DNA from: CAYWQB01 sp964460785
Lineage (GTDB): Bacteria; Chlamydiota; Chlamydiia; Chlamydiales; CAYWQB01
DNA length: 64,000 bases
Direction: 5' to 3'
Assembly (NCBI GenBank): GCA_964460785.1
Contig: CAYWQB010000001.1
Span: 372,001-436,000 of the forward strand
Part shown: positions 16,846-26,287 of the stretch, piece after piece
How the letters are laid out: each line of letters starts with the position of its first letter
Position numbering within the stretch: the stretch's first letter is position 1
Made by a program: the position numbers and the translations under genes
Notes under the pieces: generated by a model
What the model saw: the letters and a program-made list of their open reading frames with translations, nothing else
Told to the model about the DNA's origin: nothing
Database searches by the model: none

Positions 16846-17881
16846 GCATCGCATCTCCGTAGGAGAAAAACCTGTAAGATTCTTTAACTGCCTGTTCATA
16901 GGCTTGCATCATCAGCTCGTACCCACCAAAAGCACAAACAAGCATCATCAATGTTGATCCAGGAAGATGGAAGTTGGTCAAAAGATGTTGTGCATAGCGA
17001 AACTGGTACCCTGGATAAATGAAGATCCCTGTTGTTGCTTCGCCTGCAGCAATCACTCCTTGCTCACTTGCAGCTGACTCTAGAGTGCGAAGAGTCGTTG
17101 TTCCCACCAAAATTTGCTTAGTAGAAGGGTTGCGATGATTCAAGATATCAGCTGTCTTTGGAGTAATCTGATACCACTCCTCATGCATCTTATGATCTCG
17201 AATATCCTCTGTTTGTACAGGGCGAAATGTCCCAAGCCCGACATGCAGAGTGACAGAAGATTGCCTTACCCCCCTCTCAGCAAGATCTTGAAGCATCTGC
17301 TCTGTAAAATGCAAACCCGCCGTTGGCGCTGCACAAGCTCCTGGTTTTTTTGCATAAACAGTTTGATACCGTTGCTGATCTTCCTCTGAAGGCTGAGAGC
17401 GCTCAATATAGTGAGGAAGAGGAAGCTGTCCTACATGCTGCAAGACCTCATAAAAATCCCCAACATAGTGAAACTCTACCTGACATTCACCATCCTGCCC
17501 ACAAAGGGTCACTGTACAAGAGAAGTCATCAGAAAAAACCAGTTGCATCCCCTCTTTGAGCTTTCTGAAGGGCTTCGCTAAGGCGGACCATTTTCCTTCT
17601 TCTAGGCGCTTGAGCAAAAGGAGTTCTACTTTTCCTCCTGTAGGACGCTGTCCCAAAAGCCGCGCTGGAAGAACTTTTGTATCATTAAAAACGAGGGAGT
17701 CCCCTGCCTGTAAAAGCTCGTTTAAATAGCTAAATGTAGTCGAAGTAATAGACTGCTTGCGCCTGTCCACAACCATCAATTTAGATTGATCCCGCTCTTG
17801 AGCGGGATACTGTGCAATGAGCTCCTCAGGCAGGTGGAATTCAAAACGAGAGCGGCTATATGAAGCCGCTTGATTATCCAT
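16835..17881 (-). CDS. queA: tRNA ribosyltransferase-isomerase
   Basis: Transfers the ribose of S-adenosylmethionine to preQ1 in tRNA, forming epoxyqueuosine. It has the usual 348 residues. It opens with FEFHLPEELIAQYPAQERDQSKLMVVDR and contains LVFNDTKVLPARLLG, CAAPTAGLHFTEQML, VGLGTFRPVQTEDI and TNFHLPGSTLMMLVCAFGG, all QueA signatures. It is last in the ruvB-spoIID-queA operon, 2 bases after spoIID. Confidence 0.97.
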   Translation of the reverse strand: MDNQAASYSRSRFEFHLPEELIAQYPAQERDQSKLMVVDRRKQSITSTTFSYLNELLQAGDSLVFNDTKVLPARLLGQRPTGGKVELLLLKRLEEGKWSALAKPFRKLKEGMQLVFSDDFSCTVTLCGQDGECQVEFHYVGDFYEVLQHVGQLPLPHYIERSQPSEEDQQRYQTVYAKKPGACAAPTAGLHFTEQMLQDLAERGVRQSSVTLHVGLGTFRPVQTEDIRDHKMHEEWYQITPKTADILNHRNPSTKQILVGTTTLRTLESAASEQGVIAAGEATTGIFIYPGYQFRYAQHLLTNFHLPGSTLMMLVCAFGGYELMMQAYEQAVKESYRFFSYGDAMLIL

Positions 17882-17883
17882 CT

Positions 17884-19101
17884 TTAACGGATGCCTCCGT
17901 GTTCAAGCCCCGTATGATCAATTAGGGAAAGCTTAACATGAGGGAAAAACTCTTCTAAAATCTCAGGAGCTTCTTTCCCATAGTCCGCCATCACTTTTGC
18001 AGAGTAAAGGCACATACCCACGCCATGGCCACGCCCATAGCCTGTAAAGTGCACTTTCTCCCCCTCTTCTTCTACTGTAAACTGAGAGCTTTGTAATGCC
18101 CCTTTACCAAGCTTGTTCTGTAAGCTGATAAAGTCGAAGTTACTTACACCACCGCTATGGATCACACGCAAGCCATAAACCTTTTCTGATCCCTCATCAC
18201 GAAATGCTTCAACTTCTTGAATCTCTCCTGTTCCAAGCTTAGAAGCTAGTTGAGCACGAGTTAGATTCATTTCCCACTTTGTCTCCTCTCGTGTTTGAAT
18301 GGCAAAAGGTGCATCAACCCCCTTTCCTGGAGCTAAAGCATGGCGACGAAACATAATATGGTAAGGAGCTGTATGACCAGCAGAATGCTCTGTCCACACA
18401 GCAGCAAATGTGCCCTCTGTCATTCCATTTGCTTCTTGCTTCATCACTAGGCCACGTGTGTAGTCTGTCATGCTCGATACATCGGCTCGCAAAACCCCAA
18501 GTCCCTGGTAGTTTTCTTCACGAGCTTGCACATGCCAATATGCATCTAAATCTCTAAGCTTTTGATAATAAGCATTTGTTCTTGCAACAATCACCATGGC
18601 TGCAAGAGCTTCATCTTGCACCGTTTCTCCTGGCTTTAGAGCAGAGGACACTGCGCTTTTTACATAATCTTCCACAGGCAGTTCATTGACAAAACTCAAT
18701 TTGTCATCAATTTGATAAACTAGCACTGCTCCTTTGTACTGCACGCCTCCAACTAATACAGTTGTGTGCTCCATTTCATCAGGAACAATTGCAATCTGAT
18801 AGATGCCTGGGAACTGTTCTCCCCACTTGACACCACTGGCTGTAGGCTGAATGAAGTAGCGCTTGTCTGCAAAGCGAGACGCAATTTTTTCCCCTGTGGC
18901 AGGGTCATAAATATTATAGCTACCAGTAACTTCCAGCATCGCGCCAGGGACTCGATCCTCAACTAAAACCTTAATTGTTGGATTTCCTTTTTGCTCGCTG
19001 ATTCCCATCATGTGCCGGACAGAGTCCCAACCTCCAGCTACAAGAGTCCCTGTACTAAAGACCACTGCACTTAATACGAGCAATAGCAACTGCTTTCTCA
19101 T
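17884..19101 (-). CDS. spoIID: SpoIID-type peptidoglycan-cleaving protein
   Basis: The 405-residue protein has an N-terminal signal/anchor (LLLLVLSAVVFSTGTLVAGG). A SpoIID domain follows: LSFVNELPVEDYVKSAVSS, the glutamate in LKPGETVQDEALAAMVIVARTNAYY, TEHSAGHTAPYHI and the C-terminal GYGRGHGVGMCLYSAKVMADYG. A Waddlia SpoIID homologue was reported to cut glycan strands at the division septum, so the same role is likely. ATG at 19101 follows GGAAGGGAGAG. Its position next to ruvB matches CT040/CT041. Confidence 0.9.
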   Translation of the reverse strand: MRKQLLLLVLSAVVFSTGTLVAGGWDSVRHMMGISEQKGNPTIKVLVEDRVPGAMLEVTGSYNIYDPATGEKIASRFADKRYFIQPTASGVKWGEQFPGIYQIAIVPDEMEHTTVLVGGVQYKGAVLVYQIDDKLSFVNELPVEDYVKSAVSSALKPGETVQDEALAAMVIVARTNAYYQKLRDLDAYWHVQAREENYQGLGVLRADVSSMTDYTRGLVMKQEANGMTEGTFAAVWTEHSAGHTAPYHIMFRRHALAPGKGVDAPFAIQTREETKWEMNLTRAQLASKLGTGEIQEVEAFRDEGSEKVYGLRVIHSGGVSNFDFISLQNKLGKGALQSSQFTVEEEGEKVHFTGYGRGHGVGMCLYSAKVMADYGKEAPEILEEFFPHVKLSLIDHTGLEHGGIR

Positions 19102-19117
19102 TTTTCTCTCCCTTCCG

Positions 19118-20104
19118 TTATTTACCCAAGTGCTCATAGGCTAAGGGGGTTACCTCTCGACCTCTGGGTGTCCGTTTCAAAAAACCCTGCATAATGAGGT
19201 AGGGTTCATAAACCTCTTCGATGGTATGCTTTTCTTCCCCCAAAGCGACAGCCAACGTATTCAGTCCCACAGGCCCGCCTTGGTAGTGATTGACAATTGT
19301 AGACAAAATTTTCATATCCATTTCATCAAGCCCCTTGCCATCAATCGCTAGCATTTTTAAAGCTTGATGCACGACATCAAGGCTCATCATACCGTCTGAT
19401 TTGATTTGTGCAAAGTCTCGTACCCAACGAAGCAAGTTGTTTGCGATCCGCGGGGTCCCTCTGGACCTTCGTGCGATTTCTTCTGCACTTGCAGAGTCGA
19501 TTGTAGCTCCCATTAAACGAGCTGAGCGCTGGATGATTGCAGAAAGTAGAGCTGAGGGGTAGTGCTCAAGCCGCAAGGCAGACTGAAAGCGCGAGCGCAA
19601 AGGATGGCTTAACTGTCCCGCTCTTGTGGTCGCTCCAACAAGAGTAAAGGGCTTTAAATCCAAGTGCACAGTCCGTGCATTTGCACCACTATCAATTGTA
19701 ATATCGATACGAAAGTCTTCCATTGCTGAATAGAGGTACTCCTCAACATTTCTATTGAGACGGTGGATTTCATCGATGAAAAGGACATCACCTTTTTCAA
19801 GAGCTGTGAGAATACCAGCTAAGTCTGCCGCTTTATCAAGGATAGGGCCTGAGGTTGCATGGATTTTGGTTTGCATCTCATTGGCTAAAATATTTGAAAG
19901 AGTTGTCTTTCCTAAACCAGCTGGCCCCAAAAAAAGGCAATGGCCTAGAGCTTCCCCTCTTTGTTTTGCAGCCTCTAGTAAAATAGAGAGACGCTCCTTT
20001 ATTGGATCTTGCCCCAAAAAATCTTTTAGACTTTTTGGACGTAGCGGCACTTCAAACTCGGCATCTTCATCCCGCATGGCTGATTCGATGTAGCGGCTTT
20101 CCAT
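19118..20104 (-). CDS. ruvB: Holliday junction branch migration ATPase
   Basis: RuvB rings drive branch migration of Holliday junctions together with RuvA. The 328-residue product has RPKSLKDFLGQ, the Walker A FLGPAGLGKTTLSNILANE, Walker B DVLFIDEIHRLNR, sensor 1 TLVGATTRAGQLSHPLRSRF and the winged-helix end FLKRTPRGREVTPLAY. ATG at 20104 (GGAGAGAGGAG upstream) is preferred to a start 12 codons earlier. Confidence 0.98.
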   Translation of the reverse strand: MESRYIESAMRDEDAEFEVPLRPKSLKDFLGQDPIKERLSILLEAAKQRGEALGHCLFLGPAGLGKTTLSNILANEMQTKIHATSGPILDKAADLAGILTALEKGDVLFIDEIHRLNRNVEEYLYSAMEDFRIDITIDSGANARTVHLDLKPFTLVGATTRAGQLSHPLRSRFQSALRLEHYPSALLSAIIQRSARLMGATIDSASAEEIARRSRGTPRIANNLLRWVRDFAQIKSDGMMSLDVVHQALKMLAIDGKGLDEMDMKILSTIVNHYQGGPVGLNTLAVALGEEKHTIEEVYEPYLIMQGFLKRTPRGREVTPLAYEHLGK

Positions 20105-20200
20105 ATTCTCCTCTCTCCAAAGCTGTGAAAACAGTAGCAAAAAAGCGCTTTCCCAGCTATATTCCCCTTCACTTTTCTTTAGAATTTAGCGGGTAAAAAG

Positions 20201-20803
20201 ATGGGCGGATTGCTACCAGATGAAGAAATTCGAAGACTAGCTATGGAAGAGGGGATGATTGAACCCTTCTGTGAGCGCCGAGATTATCGAGACTCTGAAG
20301 GGGGTATTTCTGTAGCAGCGGACGGACAAGAGCGCAATATTATTAGTTATGGGCTATCCAGCTACGGCTACGATATCCGTGTTGCTAGTGAATTTAAAGT
20401 GTTCACCAATGTACACAATAGCCTTGTAGATCCTAAGAGATTTGATGACAAATCATTCGTCGATGTATGCACAGATGAGTGCATCATTCCTCCTAATTCA
20501 TTTGCCTTGGCTCGCAGTGTAGAAAGATTTCGTATTCCTCGAGATGTTTTGACTGTCTGCGTAGGGAAATCCACATATGCACGCTGTGGGATCATCGTCA
20601 ATGTCACTCCCTTTGAGCCTGAATGGGAGGGATATGTCACCCTTGAGATCTCCAATACAACTCCCTTACCTGCTAAAATTTACGCAAATGAAGGCATTGC
20701 TCAAGTTCTCTTTTTCAAAGGAACCAGTGTTTGCGCGACCTCTTATGCAGACCGCAAAGGAAAGTACCAAGACCAAGTAGGGATTACTCTCTCTCAGGTC
20801 TAA
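20201..20803 (+). CDS. dcd: dCTP deaminase
   Basis: Deaminates dCTP to dUTP for thymidylate synthesis. The 200-residue protein shows SYGLSSYGYDIRVASEF, PPNSFALARSVERFRIP, the catalytic-loop region CVGKSTYARCGIIVNVTPFEPEWEG and NEGIAQVLFF. It is divergent from ruvB across 96 bases, as in C. trachomatis (CT039/CT040). Confidence 0.97.
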   Translation: MGGLLPDEEIRRLAMEEGMIEPFCERRDYRDSEGGISVAADGQERNIISYGLSSYGYDIRVASEFKVFTNVHNSLVDPKRFDDKSFVDVCTDECIIPPNSFALARSVERFRIPRDVLTVCVGKSTYARCGIIVNVTPFEPEWEGYVTLEISNTTPLPAKIYANEGIAQVLFFKGTSVCATSYADRKGKYQDQVGITLSQV

Positions 20804-20831
20804 GCAAAAGCTATGCTTTAGGGGTGGACAA

Positions 20832-21398
20832 GTGAAGGTTTTATTTCTAGGCTTTGACGCAACGGAAACGCGCTTGATCCACCTACTCAAAAAGCAAGGG
20901 TGTACCGTTACACACTGTAAAGATAAAATCGACAACCTAAAGCCGTATGACTTGGTGGTCAGCTTTGGGTACAGGCATCTTTTGTCCTCTGAGCAAATTC
21001 AGCATGCTCAAAGAAAAATCTTGAATCTTCATATCAGTTACCTGCCTTGGAACCGAGGAGCTCACCCCAACTTTTGGTCTTTTTTTGACCAAACACCAAG
21101 CGGTGTCACGATCCATGCAATTGATGCTGGAGTTGATACAGGTCCGATTGCATACCAAAAAAAAGTTTTCTTTGATCAAGATGAAAGTACCTTTACTGCC
21201 ACCTATTCTCGTCTTATCTATGAGATAGAAGAGCTATTTATTGCGCATATGGAAGAGATCTTATCTGGTAAGATCCCCTTTAAACCACAAAAAGGCCTTG
21301 GCTCTTATCATGCGGTCAAAGATCTCCCTATGCATTTCCAAGGGTGGAATTGCGAAATCAAAGAGGAAATAGAGCGCCTGCGCGGCCTCTCCAGTTAA
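20832..21398 (+). CDS. Formyltransferase-family protein (single N-terminal domain)
   Basis: The 188-residue protein carries the formyl-transferase N-domain catalytic set: KILNLHISYLPWNRGAHPNF (Asn/His) and IDAGVDTGPIAYQKKV (Asp). It lacks the C-terminal domain of methionyl-tRNA formyltransferase and is therefore closer to short sugar N-formyltransferases or related enzymes. The start is GTG at 20832, 28 bases after dcd. The substrate is unknown. Confidence 0.75.
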   Translation: MKVLFLGFDATETRLIHLLKKQGCTVTHCKDKIDNLKPYDLVVSFGYRHLLSSEQIQHAQRKILNLHISYLPWNRGAHPNFWSFFDQTPSGVTIHAIDAGVDTGPIAYQKKVFFDQDESTFTATYSRLIYEIEELFIAHMEEILSGKIPFKPQKGLGSYHAVKDLPMHFQGWNCEIKEEIERLRGLSS

Positions 21399-21401
21399 CC
21401 A

Positions 21402-21992
21402 TTAAAACAGTTCCCTTTGAGCAGGAATCGCTTCTAATGCATCGGCACCTTGGTAGTCTGCTTTACCAATTGCCCGAGTTACAGGATAAAGCTGTAGTTC
21501 GGACTCACAAAGAGTCGTTATAACCTCTTGTTTAAGCCAAAGCCGAGCCAGTTTTGAGGAAAAAAGGAAGGGCTTACGAGGGTGAATCTTCCCTAACAAA
21601 GACCCTGCTTGCTCGGTAAGAATACAAAGCTCTGTGCGATGCTCTACAAAGCGATACAGAGCTCCAAAGAAAAACCTCTCCCCTTCAGCTAAACGCACCA
21701 CATAAGGCTGGTCTCCATGCCACTCATAAAAGGCTGTTGCTGGGATCACACAGCGCATATTTGGCCATAGAGATTGAAAAAGAGGTTTTTCAAATACTGT
21801 CTCGCTACGAACATTGATCACCCGCTTTCCTAAGCCTTGCACTGCAAACCCCCACTCTCCCACTTCCCATACTAAATTGGTGCGCATGAATGGCACTTGT
21901 GATGAAGGAGTTATATTAATTTTAGGCTCCCATGAGTCCTTACCACCTTGTAATTGAGTAGGACAATCCATAAGAGCAAAGCGACCACACAT
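21402..21992 (-). CDS. SRAP/HMCES-type abasic-site peptidase (YedK-like)
   Basis: The protein begins MCGRFALMDCP, so Cys2 is exposed after removal of Met1 and can form a covalent crosslink to abasic sites in single-stranded DNA. Further conserved parts are INVRSETVFEKPLFQSLW (Asn/Arg/Glu), CVIPATAFYEWHGDQPY (Glu) and GKIHPRKPFLF (His). The 196-residue length is normal. It is convergent with the formyltransferase gene, leaving only 3 bases. Confidence 0.92.
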   Translation of the reverse strand: MCGRFALMDCPTQLQGGKDSWEPKINITPSSQVPFMRTNLVWEVGEWGFAVQGLGKRVINVRSETVFEKPLFQSLWPNMRCVIPATAFYEWHGDQPYVVRLAEGERFFFGALYRFVEHRTELCILTEQAGSLLGKIHPRKPFLFSSKLARLWLKQEVITTLCESELQLYPVTRAIGKADYQGADALEAIPAQRELF

Positions 21993-22061
21993 GAGTAAAT
22001 TCAGCTTTGAGGTTGAAAAAAAGCAATCTGCAGATCAATCTTACTAGCAGGGAGAGCTAAT

Positions 22062-22403
22062 ATGCAACAGGTGAAAAAGCGATCAGTCAAGTACAGCAGG
22101 CTGACAAGAAGGGAAGCCAAAACGAAGCTCTACCGTCTATGGTGGCTTGCTTTCTTTTTTATCTGTTGCCAGTTACTATTTATCCAAGCAATGAGCTCAC
22201 TAAAGCAAACACAATCCTCCCTTGAGAAAACCTACCTATCACTAGGAGAAAAGAAAGCGAAGCTTGCTGCAGAGGTAGAGTTTCTTGCAAAGAAACTTGA
22301 AGTGCAAAACGACCCTCGGGCAACAGAGCTCCTTCTCAAAGAGCGCTTAAATGTAATCCCTGAAGGAGAAACGAAAGTTCTCTTTCACAATGAGGCCCCA
22401 TGA
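22062..22403 (+). CDS. FtsB/DivIC-like septum formation protein
   Basis: The 113-residue protein has a basic N-terminus, one transmembrane helix (LWWLAFFFICCQLLFIQAM), a coiled coil (residues about 45-85) and a tail LLLKERLNVIPEGETKVLF. That tail resembles the conserved end of FtsB/DivIC proteins (acid-rich helix, then Gly-Glu, then hydrophobic strand). Chlamydiae lack FtsZ but keep some divisome parts. The stop overlaps the next gene (ATGA). Confidence 0.7.
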   Translation: MQQVKKRSVKYSRLTRREAKTKLYRLWWLAFFFICCQLLFIQAMSSLKQTQSSLEKTYLSLGEKKAKLAAEVEFLAKKLEVQNDPRATELLLKERLNVIPEGETKVLFHNEAP

Positions 22404-23668
22404 CTACCCTATTGATCGTCTTGCTTGTCTTTTTTACTTTGGCATCTGCATTTTTTTCAGGCTCTGAAACCACCCTTTTTTCATTACCGCCTACAAAAAT
22501 CCGCTCCTTCCAAATTTCCAAGCGCGCTCATCTTCAGCGCATTGCAGACCTTGTCAATCGCCCTAGGGATTTGCTCGTTACCATCTTGATGTTAAATGTT
22601 TTTGTGAACCTCTTTGTACAAAACATTGCATCAAACCTTTTTGAAGAAACGCCTTCTTGGCTCCTCAAAGTAGGAGTCCCTTTTGCTATTACACTGATCT
22701 TTGGTGAGATCCTACCTAAATCGATTGCCTTAGCAAATAACGAATCTTTAGCTCCCAAAGTAGCACCTACGATTCAGTTTTCTCGTAAGTGTCTTTCCCC
22801 TCTACGCTTTATTTTAACACGTGTCACAGCAGTTGTTGTACGTATTGTTTTTTTCTTTCTTAAGCGCTCTCCGGAACTGACAGATGAACAGCTTGATGAG
22901 TTACTTAAAACATCGGAAAAGTATGGAGTACTTGAAGGTGATGAAACAGAGCTAATTCGTGGCTGTCTTCATCTGCAAAAAGCAACAGTGAAAGAGCTCA
23001 TGCAACCCCGGGGAGATGTTCTTTTTTATGATATGGATGACCCATTAAGTAAGCTCACTTACTTTTTCTCAGAAAAGGGTTGTTCACGGATTCCTGTTTG
23101 CCAAGGCGGCTTAGAAAACCTCTGTGGCATACTTGATGCTCGTTTATTCTTTATTCAAAGAGAAAAGGTTGATACATCTCATGATCTCTTTCCCCTACTA
23201 CGCAAACCGATCTTTGTGCCCGAGATGACCCTAGCAAAAGTTCTGCTACAAGAGATGAAAGAAAAGGCTCAAAGCATTGCAATTGTTGTTGATGAATATG
23301 GATCCACAGCTGGGATCATCTCTTCTGAAGATCTTGTTGAAGTGGTAGTGGGAGAAATCTCTGACCGTAGGGGAGAACTAGAGCAGCTCTATACACAAGC
23401 AGGGCAAGATGTAATCATTGCTAATAGCAAGCTTGAACTCACAGAGTTCAACGAGCTTTTTTCTTCTCAGCTCAGTAGCCCCAATAATATGGTCACTTTA
23501 GGAGGGTGGCTCACAGAGCAACTTGGTGTCATTCCACAAGCAGGAATCAAGCATGTGACAAAAGACTTCCTCTTTCAAGTTTTAGCTGCTGACCCTAATC
23601 GCGTACGGAGAATCTATGTGAGAAAGCTTGCCCCAAACTTTGGTTATGAGGATGACAGCGATGCATGA
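22400..23668 (+). CDS. CNNM/CBS-domain membrane protein (TlyC/CorC family), copy 1
   Basis: The 422-residue protein has a CNNM membrane domain (residues about 1-150: LVFFTLASAFFSGSETTLFS, LIFGEILPKSIAL). A CBS pair follows (ATVKELMQPRGDVLFYDM; QSIAIVVDEYGSTAGIISSED), then a CorC_HlyC C-terminal domain (NMVTLGGWLTEQLG). Such proteins take part in magnesium or other cation handling; the old label is hemolysin C. It matches the CT256/CT257 tandem next to nifS. Confidence 0.92.
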   Translation: MTTLLIVLLVFFTLASAFFSGSETTLFSLPPTKIRSFQISKRAHLQRIADLVNRPRDLLVTILMLNVFVNLFVQNIASNLFEETPSWLLKVGVPFAITLIFGEILPKSIALANNESLAPKVAPTIQFSRKCLSPLRFILTRVTAVVVRIVFFFLKRSPELTDEQLDELLKTSEKYGVLEGDETELIRGCLHLQKATVKELMQPRGDVLFYDMDDPLSKLTYFFSEKGCSRIPVCQGGLENLCGILDARLFFIQREKVDTSHDLFPLLRKPIFVPEMTLAKVLLQEMKEKAQSIAIVVDEYGSTAGIISSEDLVEVVVGEISDRRGELEQLYTQAGQDVIIANSKLELTEFNELFSSQLSSPNNMVTLGGWLTEQLGVIPQAGIKHVTKDFLFQVLAADPNRVRRIYVRKLAPNFGYEDDSDA

Positions 23669-24896
23669 AGTTCTCTTTTGGTTAATTTTAACTCTCATCT
23701 GTGTAGGCCTACAAGGCATCTTTTCTATGCTAGAAATGGCTTATGTTTCCTTTAACCGAGTGAAACTACATTATTTAGTTAGCCGCAAAAAACGCCGTGC
23801 TGTTTGGGTTTACAATCTCCTGCAAGAGCCTGCCCGTCTATTTGGTACAACATTGATTGGGGTAAATATTGCCCTGCAAGTTGGCTCCGAATGTTCTAGA
23901 AAGCTCTACGAAGCTCTTAACTTAGGAGCTGATCTAGCCCCTCTTACTCAAGGGTTTCTTGTGTTGATTTTTGCAGAGCTTGCTCCTATGACAGCTGCTC
24001 GTAAGTATTCAGAAACAGTGGCCCTCCTTGGCTCTCCGATTCTCTATGTAGCCTCTATCTTGCTCTCCCCTGTGATTTTTCTGATTCGCTTATTGAATAC
24101 TGGAATCACAAAGCTATGTAGAGGGAAGGAAAGCGATAAAAAGCTCTTTCTTACAAGAGATGAACTGCGCACTGCCTTTGAATTTCCTGAAAGCTCTCGC
24201 CTCTCATCCTCCGGGCAATTCTCAGACCTGATAGCCAATGTTTTTGAGTGCAAGAGCTGGACTGCCCAAGACATTATGACGCCTGTGCATCTTGTTCCCA
24301 AACTTCCTTCACATGCTTCTGTACGCCAGATGCGACTGCGTCTTGCGCAAAACCCCATTGATTTCATGCCGATTTTTTTCCAGACACAGCATCATATTGT
24401 CGGTATAGCCTTTGCGAAAGACCTTGTACATGTAAGCAATCCAAATAGGCGAGCAAGAGATTATGCTCGCCCTCCATGGTTTATCTTACAAAGCACCACC
24501 ATTCTACAGATTTTACAGCAGTTTAAAAAGAATAACCATGATGTAGCGATTGTACTCAATGATAGGGGAAAAGCTGTGGGCATCCTCAGCTTAGATGATA
24601 TCTTAGAGCGTATTTTCCACTCTCCGCGATCGAACCAGCAGCCTACTCGAGGACTAAAGATTCCTTTTATCCAAAAAAACTTCTCTGCGGATACGAGAGT
24701 TCAGCGAATCAATCGCAAATATAAAACAAATCTTGATGCAAAAAGTCCAAAGGAAACCCTGGCTCAGTATATGGCTAGAAGACTAGGCCATAAACCAGAG
24801 AAGGGAGATATTGTGATTGATGGCAGTATTGAGCTTCAAGTAGTAGACTCTTCTCTGCTAGGCGTCAAGCGTATACGGTTTCGCTCCCTGCTCTAA
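23661..24896 (+). CDS. CNNM/CBS-domain membrane protein (TlyC/CorC family), copy 2
   Basis: This 411-residue partner of the preceding gene overlaps it by 8 bases (ATGCATGA), with AGGA in front. It has the CNNM domain (LQGIFSMLEMAYVSFNRVK, LIFAELAPMTAARKYSE), then divergent CBS repeats (CKSWTAQDIMTPVHLVPKL; HDVAIVLNDRGKAVGILSL) and a shortened C-terminal domain. It is clearly paralogous but divergent from copy 1, which suggests a heteromeric pair. The 3' end overlaps the convergent J-domain gene by 32 bases. Confidence 0.9.
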   Translation: MHEVLFWLILTLICVGLQGIFSMLEMAYVSFNRVKLHYLVSRKKRRAVWVYNLLQEPARLFGTTLIGVNIALQVGSECSRKLYEALNLGADLAPLTQGFLVLIFAELAPMTAARKYSETVALLGSPILYVASILLSPVIFLIRLLNTGITKLCRGKESDKKLFLTRDELRTAFEFPESSRLSSSGQFSDLIANVFECKSWTAQDIMTPVHLVPKLPSHASVRQMRLRLAQNPIDFMPIFFQTQHHIVGIAFAKDLVHVSNPNRRARDYARPPWFILQSTTILQILQQFKKNNHDVAIVLNDRGKAVGILSLDDILERIFHSPRSNQQPTRGLKIPFIQKNFSADTRVQRINRKYKTNLDAKSPKETLAQYMARRLGHKPEKGDIVIDGSIELQVVDSSLLGVKRIRFRSLL

Positions 24897-26223
24897 ATGC
24901 TTCAGATAAATGAGTAACCCATTGTAAGGCCTCTTTCAAGTACTCTTGCTCATCTGCACTATAGCCCTTTCCCGTATGCTTATCGGGGTGCAAAAGCCTT
25001 TGGGCTTCACGGCGACTTTTCTCTAGCTCTTTGGCAATTTGGGTGCCTTTTTCTGGGGTGAGAGTCCAACCTTTTAAAAGCTCTGCAAGAGAAGGGGTTT
25101 CTCCTAACAATCGCTTTACTCCTTGATAGGACTGAACTTTTAAAGATAAATAGAGGGCAGGGTCCTGTATGGCTTTTTCTACTTTTTTAAAATAAGTTCT
25201 CGTTCTTACTGAGTAAAGAAGAGGGTTTTTCTCGATATCTTCTTTTATTTTTCTCACTCTTTGCATTGCCTCATCTTGAGACGTATCATACCCGATATTC
25301 AAAGAGCGATAAATATCGCTGAGCCCGATCCCATTTTGGGAGGCCACTGACAGAAATTTAGCTGTTTCCTTTCCTTCCTCTATCTTTTCATCGATAAAGT
25401 TTTTATGTCCTTTGAGCATGGCATGGTACGTAGAGATCGCCTTCTCTACTGTCTCTATCCCCTTTTGCATAGGAAGAATGCTTTGTCCTTTAAGCACATG
25501 GTCTATATTTCTTTGAGTCAGAGAATAGAGTTCCTCTTGAGCTTCTACAACAGTATGCTTGGCTTCTAAAATACGATCGACTCCATCTGTATACCTTTGC
25601 ATGCGCTCTGAAAATGCAAGCCTTTCCTCATCAGAGAATGTGTCATCTGTTAGATATCTCCAAAAATGAGTCCACACAGCTTGAATCATACGCCCTGTAG
25701 TGCGCATCAATACTTCAATTTCACCTTCTCTACGCAAGGAACTAGCCTTTTCTACCCCAGAGGCATAACCAGCAATCACCTCCTCTAGGCGGCTCACTTG
25801 CTGTGCAGATAGTAGACCTTCTGCTTCTAGCTTCTTGAAAAGAGGCTTCCCTTCTTGCATTAGATCCTGTGGATCTATACCTAAGCGCTGCATACTTGCT
25901 AACAGCTGTGCTTTTGAAGGCAAAGGAACTTGGAATCGAGGATCATTTACCTGTTGGATCTCTTCTCTCAGCTTTAAAAGGCTAAGTACATCTAAGGTTT
26001 CTAAATCGGAAGCATATAACTGCCTAAATCTTTCAGGAGTCAGCAAGCATGAAGCAAGAGCGGACCGGCCATGATCGATCGCATGATCCTGGAAAAAGGC
26101 AAATAAAGAGGTCTCTTGTTCGGCTTTCAGTCGATAACCCAGCAATGTATGTTGCTCTTGGTACTGAGGCAACACCCCCTCTCTTTGAGGGTAACATTCA
26201 AGGTCAAAGCTTATTTCTGTCAT
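24865..26223 (-). CDS. Helical protein with C-terminal J domain
   Basis: The 452-residue protein is almost entirely helical. The last about 60 residues hold a J-domain core: a basic helix (ELEKSRREAQRLL), the invariant HPD at residues 412-414 (HPDKHTGKG) and a following helix (EQEYLKEALQWVTHLSEAF). J domains stimulate Hsp70. A C-terminal J domain is the auxilin-like arrangement, not DnaJ, which has it at the N-terminus and also has G/F and zinc regions. The first 390 residues match nothing I know. ATG at 26223 with GGAGG is preferred to an upstream TTG. It could be a co-chaperone or a secreted effector that recruits host Hsp70. Confidence 0.8.
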   Translation of the reverse strand: MTEISFDLECYPQREGVLPQYQEQHTLLGYRLKAEQETSLFAFFQDHAIDHGRSALASCLLTPERFRQLYASDLETLDVLSLLKLREEIQQVNDPRFQVPLPSKAQLLASMQRLGIDPQDLMQEGKPLFKKLEAEGLLSAQQVSRLEEVIAGYASGVEKASSLRREGEIEVLMRTTGRMIQAVWTHFWRYLTDDTFSDEERLAFSERMQRYTDGVDRILEAKHTVVEAQEELYSLTQRNIDHVLKGQSILPMQKGIETVEKAISTYHAMLKGHKNFIDEKIEEGKETAKFLSVASQNGIGLSDIYRSLNIGYDTSQDEAMQRVRKIKEDIEKNPLLYSVRTRTYFKKVEKAIQDPALYLSLKVQSYQGVKRLLGETPSLAELLKGWTLTPEKGTQIAKELEKSRREAQRLLHPDKHTGKGYSADEQEYLKEALQWVTHLSEAFRAGSETVYA

Positions 26224-26287
26224 AATTTCCTCCAAATAAGGAGGATATTATAGCTAAATATAAACAATATGTAAAGATCTTAATATT

